Of a stretch of 38,569 bases of DNA, positions 36,051 through 38,569 are shown piece by piece (positions within the stretch are counted from its first letter, which is position 1; each line of letters begins with the position of its first letter). The stretch lies in contig JAAESI010000040.1 of the NCBI GenBank assembly GCA_024229515.1, forward strand, positions 1 to 38,569, in the 5' to 3' direction. Position numbers and translations under genes: made by a program. The notes under the pieces were generated by a model. That model saw nothing but the letters and a program-made list of their open reading frames with translations. It was not told the origin of the DNA and ran no database searches. This stretch comes from Pseudomonadota bacterium (GTDB lineage: Bacteria > Myxococcota_A > UBA796 > UBA9615).

Positions 36051-38048
36051 GTGACCGTCCTCCGCTCCGCCTGCCCGCTGGACTGCCCCGACGCCTGCAC
36101 CCTCGACGTCACCGTCGACGGGGGCCGCGTCACGAAGGTCCGAGGCTCGACCCTCAACCCGCTCACGGCCGGCCGCATCTGCGGCAAGGTCATGCACATG
36201 GACCGGCACCTGTACGGGTCGGACCGGGTGCTCACGCCGTTGATCCGCACCGGACCCAAGGGCTCGGGCAGCTTCCGCGAGGCCTCCTGGGATGAGGCGC
36301 TGGGGGCGATCGCGGAGGCCATGAGGACCGCACGGGACACCCACGGGGGTACGTCGATCCTCCCCTGCTCGTACGGCGGCTCGAACGGCTACCTCACCGA
36401 GGGCACCTACAACCGGCGGCTGTTCAGCCGCCTCGGCGCCAGCCGGCTGCGGCGGGACGTCTGCGCGATGACCGCGGGCGCGGCCCTGGGGGGGCTGTAT
36501 GGGAAGATGCCGGGGGTGGCGCTGACCGACTACAGCGCGGCCAGGCTGATCGTGGTCTGGGGCACGAACCCGCACGCCACCGGCATCCACGTCATCCCGC
36601 ACATCCAGGTCGCCCAGAAGGCGGGCGCGAAGCTGATCGTGGTCGATCCCCGCACCACCCAACTGGCGAAGCGGGCGGACCTCCACCTGGCCCCCCACCC
36701 GGCGACGGACGGGGTGCTCGCGCTGGCCGTGGCCCGGCTGCTGTTCGAGGGCGGACACGCCGATCGTACGTTCCTGGAGGAGCACTGCCACGGCGCCGCG
36801 GAGTTCGAGCGACGCGCCCGGGCTCGCGCCCTCGAGGACGCCGCCGCGATCACGGGCATCGACGCTGACGCCATCCGGAGCTTCGCCGACCTGTACGCCG
36901 CCGGGGATCCCGCGGTCATCCGGTGCGGCTGGGGCCTCGAGCGGAACCGCAACGGCGCCAGCTCGGTGGCGGCCGTGCTCGCACTCCCCGCCGTCGCCAA
37001 CAAGTTCGGGGTGCGCGCCGGCGGGTACACCGCGAGCAACTCGGGGGCGTGGTCGTTCGACCCGGAGTCCGTCGCGGGGGCCGTGGCGCAGGAGACCCGG
37101 ACCGCGTTCCTGACGCAGCTGGGGGCCGCGCTGACGGAGCTGACCGACCCGCCGGTGCATGTGCTGTACGTCTACAACGGCAACCCGCTGATGACCTGCC
37201 CTGACCAGGAGCGTGTGCGGCGGGGGCTGCTGCGCGAGGACCTGTTCGTGGCCGTGCACGACGCGGTGATGACGGACACGGCCCGGCACGCCGACGTGGT
37301 GCTGCCGGCGACGACCTTCCTGGAGCACGACGAGCTGGCCCGCGGCTACGGCGCCTACGTGCTCAACCGCGCCACGGCGGTGGTCGAGCCGGCGGGGCAG
37401 TCGCGCTCCAACGCCGAGGTGTTCGACGGCCTGCTCGACCGGCTGGGGCTGGCGCGCGACGGGGACATCCGCGATCCGGGCGCCATGGCGGCGGCGATCG
37501 TGGCGGCGCATCCCGGGGGCGATCGCCTCGCCACGGAGTTGGACACGGTCGGCATCGCTCGACCGGACTCGGGCGAAGGGCCGATCCAGATGGCCGACGT
37601 GCACCCGCGGACGGAGTCGGGGCGCATCGAGTTGGTCCCCGAACCGTTGGACTCGGACCTCCCGCGGGGCCTGTACGGGTACGTGCCGGCGCCGGACAGC
37701 CGGCACCCGCTCGTGATGATCACCCCGGCCGATCGGCGGGCGATCACGTCGACTTTCTTCCAGCTGGTCGGAGGCATCGCCCAGATCCGACTGCACCCGG
37801 ACGACGCGGCCGCGCGGGGCATCACCAACGGCGCGGCGGTCCGCATCCACAACGACCTGGGCGAAGTGCTGTGCGACGCGCGGGTCACCGACGGCATCCG
37901 CCCCGGCGTGGTCTGGATGCCCAAGGGGCTGTGGGCGAAGCACACCCGCAGCGGCGCCACGAGCAATGCCCTCATCCCCGCGGCCCTGTCGGACTGCGGC
38001 GAATCGACGGCCTACAACGAAGCCCGGGTCGAGGTCACGCTCGCGTAA
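36051..38048 (+). CDS. Molybdopterin oxidoreductase with [4Fe-4S] cluster
   Basis: The 665-residue product is a DMSO-reductase-superfamily catalytic subunit. The N-terminal cluster motif is Cys8, Cys12, Cys16 and Cys44 (CPLDCPDAC ... ICGK). The likely Mo ligand is Cys138 in RRDVCAMTAG. Pterin-binding blocks include WGTNPHATG, VVDPRTT and, near the C-terminus, a dinucleotide-binding segment (GVVWMPKGLW). No Tat signal is visible, so the enzyme is probably cytoplasmic. No electron-transfer or membrane subunit lies in the window. Substrate cannot be told; related small proteins are often annotated as formate dehydrogenase or thiosulfate reductase-like. Confidence 0.88.
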   Translation: MTVLRSACPLDCPDACTLDVTVDGGRVTKVRGSTLNPLTAGRICGKVMHMDRHLYGSDRVLTPLIRTGPKGSGSFREASWDEALGAIAEAMRTARDTHGGTSILPCSYGGSNGYLTEGTYNRRLFSRLGASRLRRDVCAMTAGAALGGLYGKMPGVALTDYSAARLIVVWGTNPHATGIHVIPHIQVAQKAGAKLIVVDPRTTQLAKRADLHLAPHPATDGVLALAVARLLFEGGHADRTFLEEHCHGAAEFERRARARALEDAAAITGIDADAIRSFADLYAAGDPAVIRCGWGLERNRNGASSVAAVLALPAVANKFGVRAGGYTASNSGAWSFDPESVAGAVAQETRTAFLTQLGAALTELTDPPVHVLYVYNGNPLMTCPDQERVRRGLLREDLFVAVHDAVMTDTARHADVVLPATTFLEHDELARGYGAYVLNRATAVVEPAGQSRSNAEVFDGLLDRLGLARDGDIRDPGAMAAAIVAAHPGGDRLATELDTVGIARPDSGEGPIQMADVHPRTESGRIELVPEPLDSDLPRGLYGYVPAPDSRHPLVMITPADRRAITSTFFQLVGGIAQIRLHPDDAAARGITNGAAVRIHNDLGEVLCDARVTDGIRPGVVWMPKGLWAKHTRSGATSNALIPAALSDCGESTAYNEARVEVTLA

Positions 38049-38439
38049 TGCGAAAGGGCCCTGGACGGGCCCGCCTCCGTGGCCCTCCGTGTGTCCTCCG
38101 TGTCCTCCGCGCCGAGTCCAGGGCGACGAGGCGGTGCAGCGCCTGCTCGCCCGCCGCCGGGTCCGAGGTTTCCTGGATGGTGTCGAAGCCCGCAGCGCGA
38201 AGCTCCGCGACGGCGGGGATCCAGAGGGCGGGGTCCACGCGGACGCCACGCTCTTGCATCGCCTGGACCTCGTCGCGCCACTGGCCCGACTCGGCGGGGA
38301 TCCACGGGGCCGGTCCCTCCCCCGGTCCCCCCGTCGAAGTGACCGTGATCACTGGGGAAGCGGGACCGGAGGTACGAGAGGGACCACCCCCCAACACCCT
38401 CCCATCGTGCGAGAGCATCAAGCGCCCCGACACGATCAC
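38035..38439 (-). CDS. Hypothetical protein, doubtful
   Basis: This 134-residue frame has the strong GC-third-position bias of real genes in its middle (about 50-108), including a helix-like stretch VDPALWIPAVAELRAAGF. The first 45 residues are Gly/Ser/Pro-rich, and the last 25 read through a short intergenic repeat and overlap the molybdoenzyme end by 14 bp. It may be a remnant of a gene whose end was replaced by the repeat. No family recognised. Confidence 0.35.
   Translation of the reverse strand: MIVSGRLMLSHDGRVLGGGPSRTSGPASPVITVTSTGGPGEGPAPWIPAESGQWRDEVQAMQERGVRVDPALWIPAVAELRAAGFDTIQETSDPAAGEQALHRLVALDSARRTRRTHGGPRRRARPGPFRITRA
38056..38072. terminator. Hairpin after the molybdoenzyme gene
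   Basis: GGGCCC-TGGAC-GGGCCC is a perfect 6-bp stem starting 8 nt after the stop codon. There is no T-run, so it would be a weak or factor-dependent terminator. Confidence 0.35.
38073..38113. repeat. Short CACGGAGG-type tandem repeat
   Basis: On the minus strand the 8-base motif with core CGGAGG recurs four times, spaced by ACA/GCC-type fillers. Similar CACGGAGG clusters are, as far as I recall, scattered in intergenic DNA of many environmental bacteria. It sits at the 3' junction of two genes. Confidence 0.5.
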
Positions 38440-38543
38440 CAGTTACGTCTGTCAATGAGGTGGGCTTTCGTTCGCTGCCCTTCCGGCTGCTCGTTCTCCA
38501 TCAGTTCATCCGTTTCGCTCCAGGCCTGACGTCGTCGCTGAGC

Positions 38544-38568
38544 GGGGCGCTCATTTGAGCGGCGCCCC
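38544..38568. repeat. Inverted repeat at the window end
   Basis: GGGGCGCTCA is followed by TT and an imperfect complement (TGAGCG, two or three extra bases, then CCCC). It could form a bulged hairpin. Between 38440 and this point I see no gene. Confidence 0.3.
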
Positions 38569-38569
38569 C

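Noticed and set aside
36461..36466. Selenocysteine as the molybdenum ligand of the oxidoreductase
   Set aside because: The codon at position 138 is TGC (Cys), so no Sec is used here.
38368..38382. GTACGAGAGGGACC resembles the sarcin-ricin loop of 23S rRNA
   Set aside because: Flanking sequence does not match 23S rRNA; chance similarity.

Overview
This window is about 70% GC and densely coding. It looks like a chromosome fragment from a Myxococcota-like ('deltaproteobacterial') bacterium. That placement is an inference from gene style: many secreted lipoproteins with poly-Asp linkers, a C-terminal Cys/helix/Arg tail resembling MYXO-CTERM, MopE-type metal-binding repeats, lysyl-oxidase-like proteins, a PknB/PEGA kinase and an RHS lipoprotein. 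No rRNA, tRNA, CRISPR array or phage genes are visible.

Layout. 1-527: a GNAT gene cut short near the window edge. 532-2983 (-): a three-gene operon of diheme cytochrome c, four-helix membrane cytochrome b-like protein and diheme c lipoprotein. 3093-4948 (+): a small lipoprotein and a secreted protein with a degenerate zinc-protease motif and a sorting tail. 5008-8915 (+): a TetR regulator with an operator inside its promoter spacer, followed by a cytochrome c/PHM-type copper monooxygenase fusion and an alpha/beta hydrolase lipoprotein. 8919-13294 (-): yaaA and two tandem lysyl-oxidase-like lipoproteins, the second broken by a frameshift and a stop. 13357-15858: an AhpD-like selenoprotein (in-frame TGA with a SECIS-like hairpin) divergent from a Rieske oxygenase and a serine hydrolase, with only 25 bp between the start codons. 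15929-24639: an HtrA-like protease, convergent with a 2601-residue RHS lipoprotein. 24807-30660: a GSA-aminotransferase-like enzyme, a 51-bp structured tandem repeat, then an operon of LuxR-type regulator, betA, HAD phosphatase and organophosphate-type transporter. 30756-34809: a Ser/Thr kinase, an NhaD/ArsB-type transporter and a universal stress protein. 34901-38048 (+): a triple EF-hand-like repeat protein and a molybdopterin oxidoreductase. The last 520 bp hold a doubtful small ORF and short repeats.

Themes. Redox and metal proteins dominate (hemes c and b, copper, Rieske and 4Fe-4S iron, Mo, Sec, calcium-like repeats), and most are exported. Many genes start 6-9 nt after a TAnnnT hexamer, which suggests widespread leaderless transcription. 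The AhpD-selenoprotein/Rieske pair appears to share one symmetric bidirectional -10 element. Two convergent gene pairs end on a shared CTAG that supplies both stop codons.
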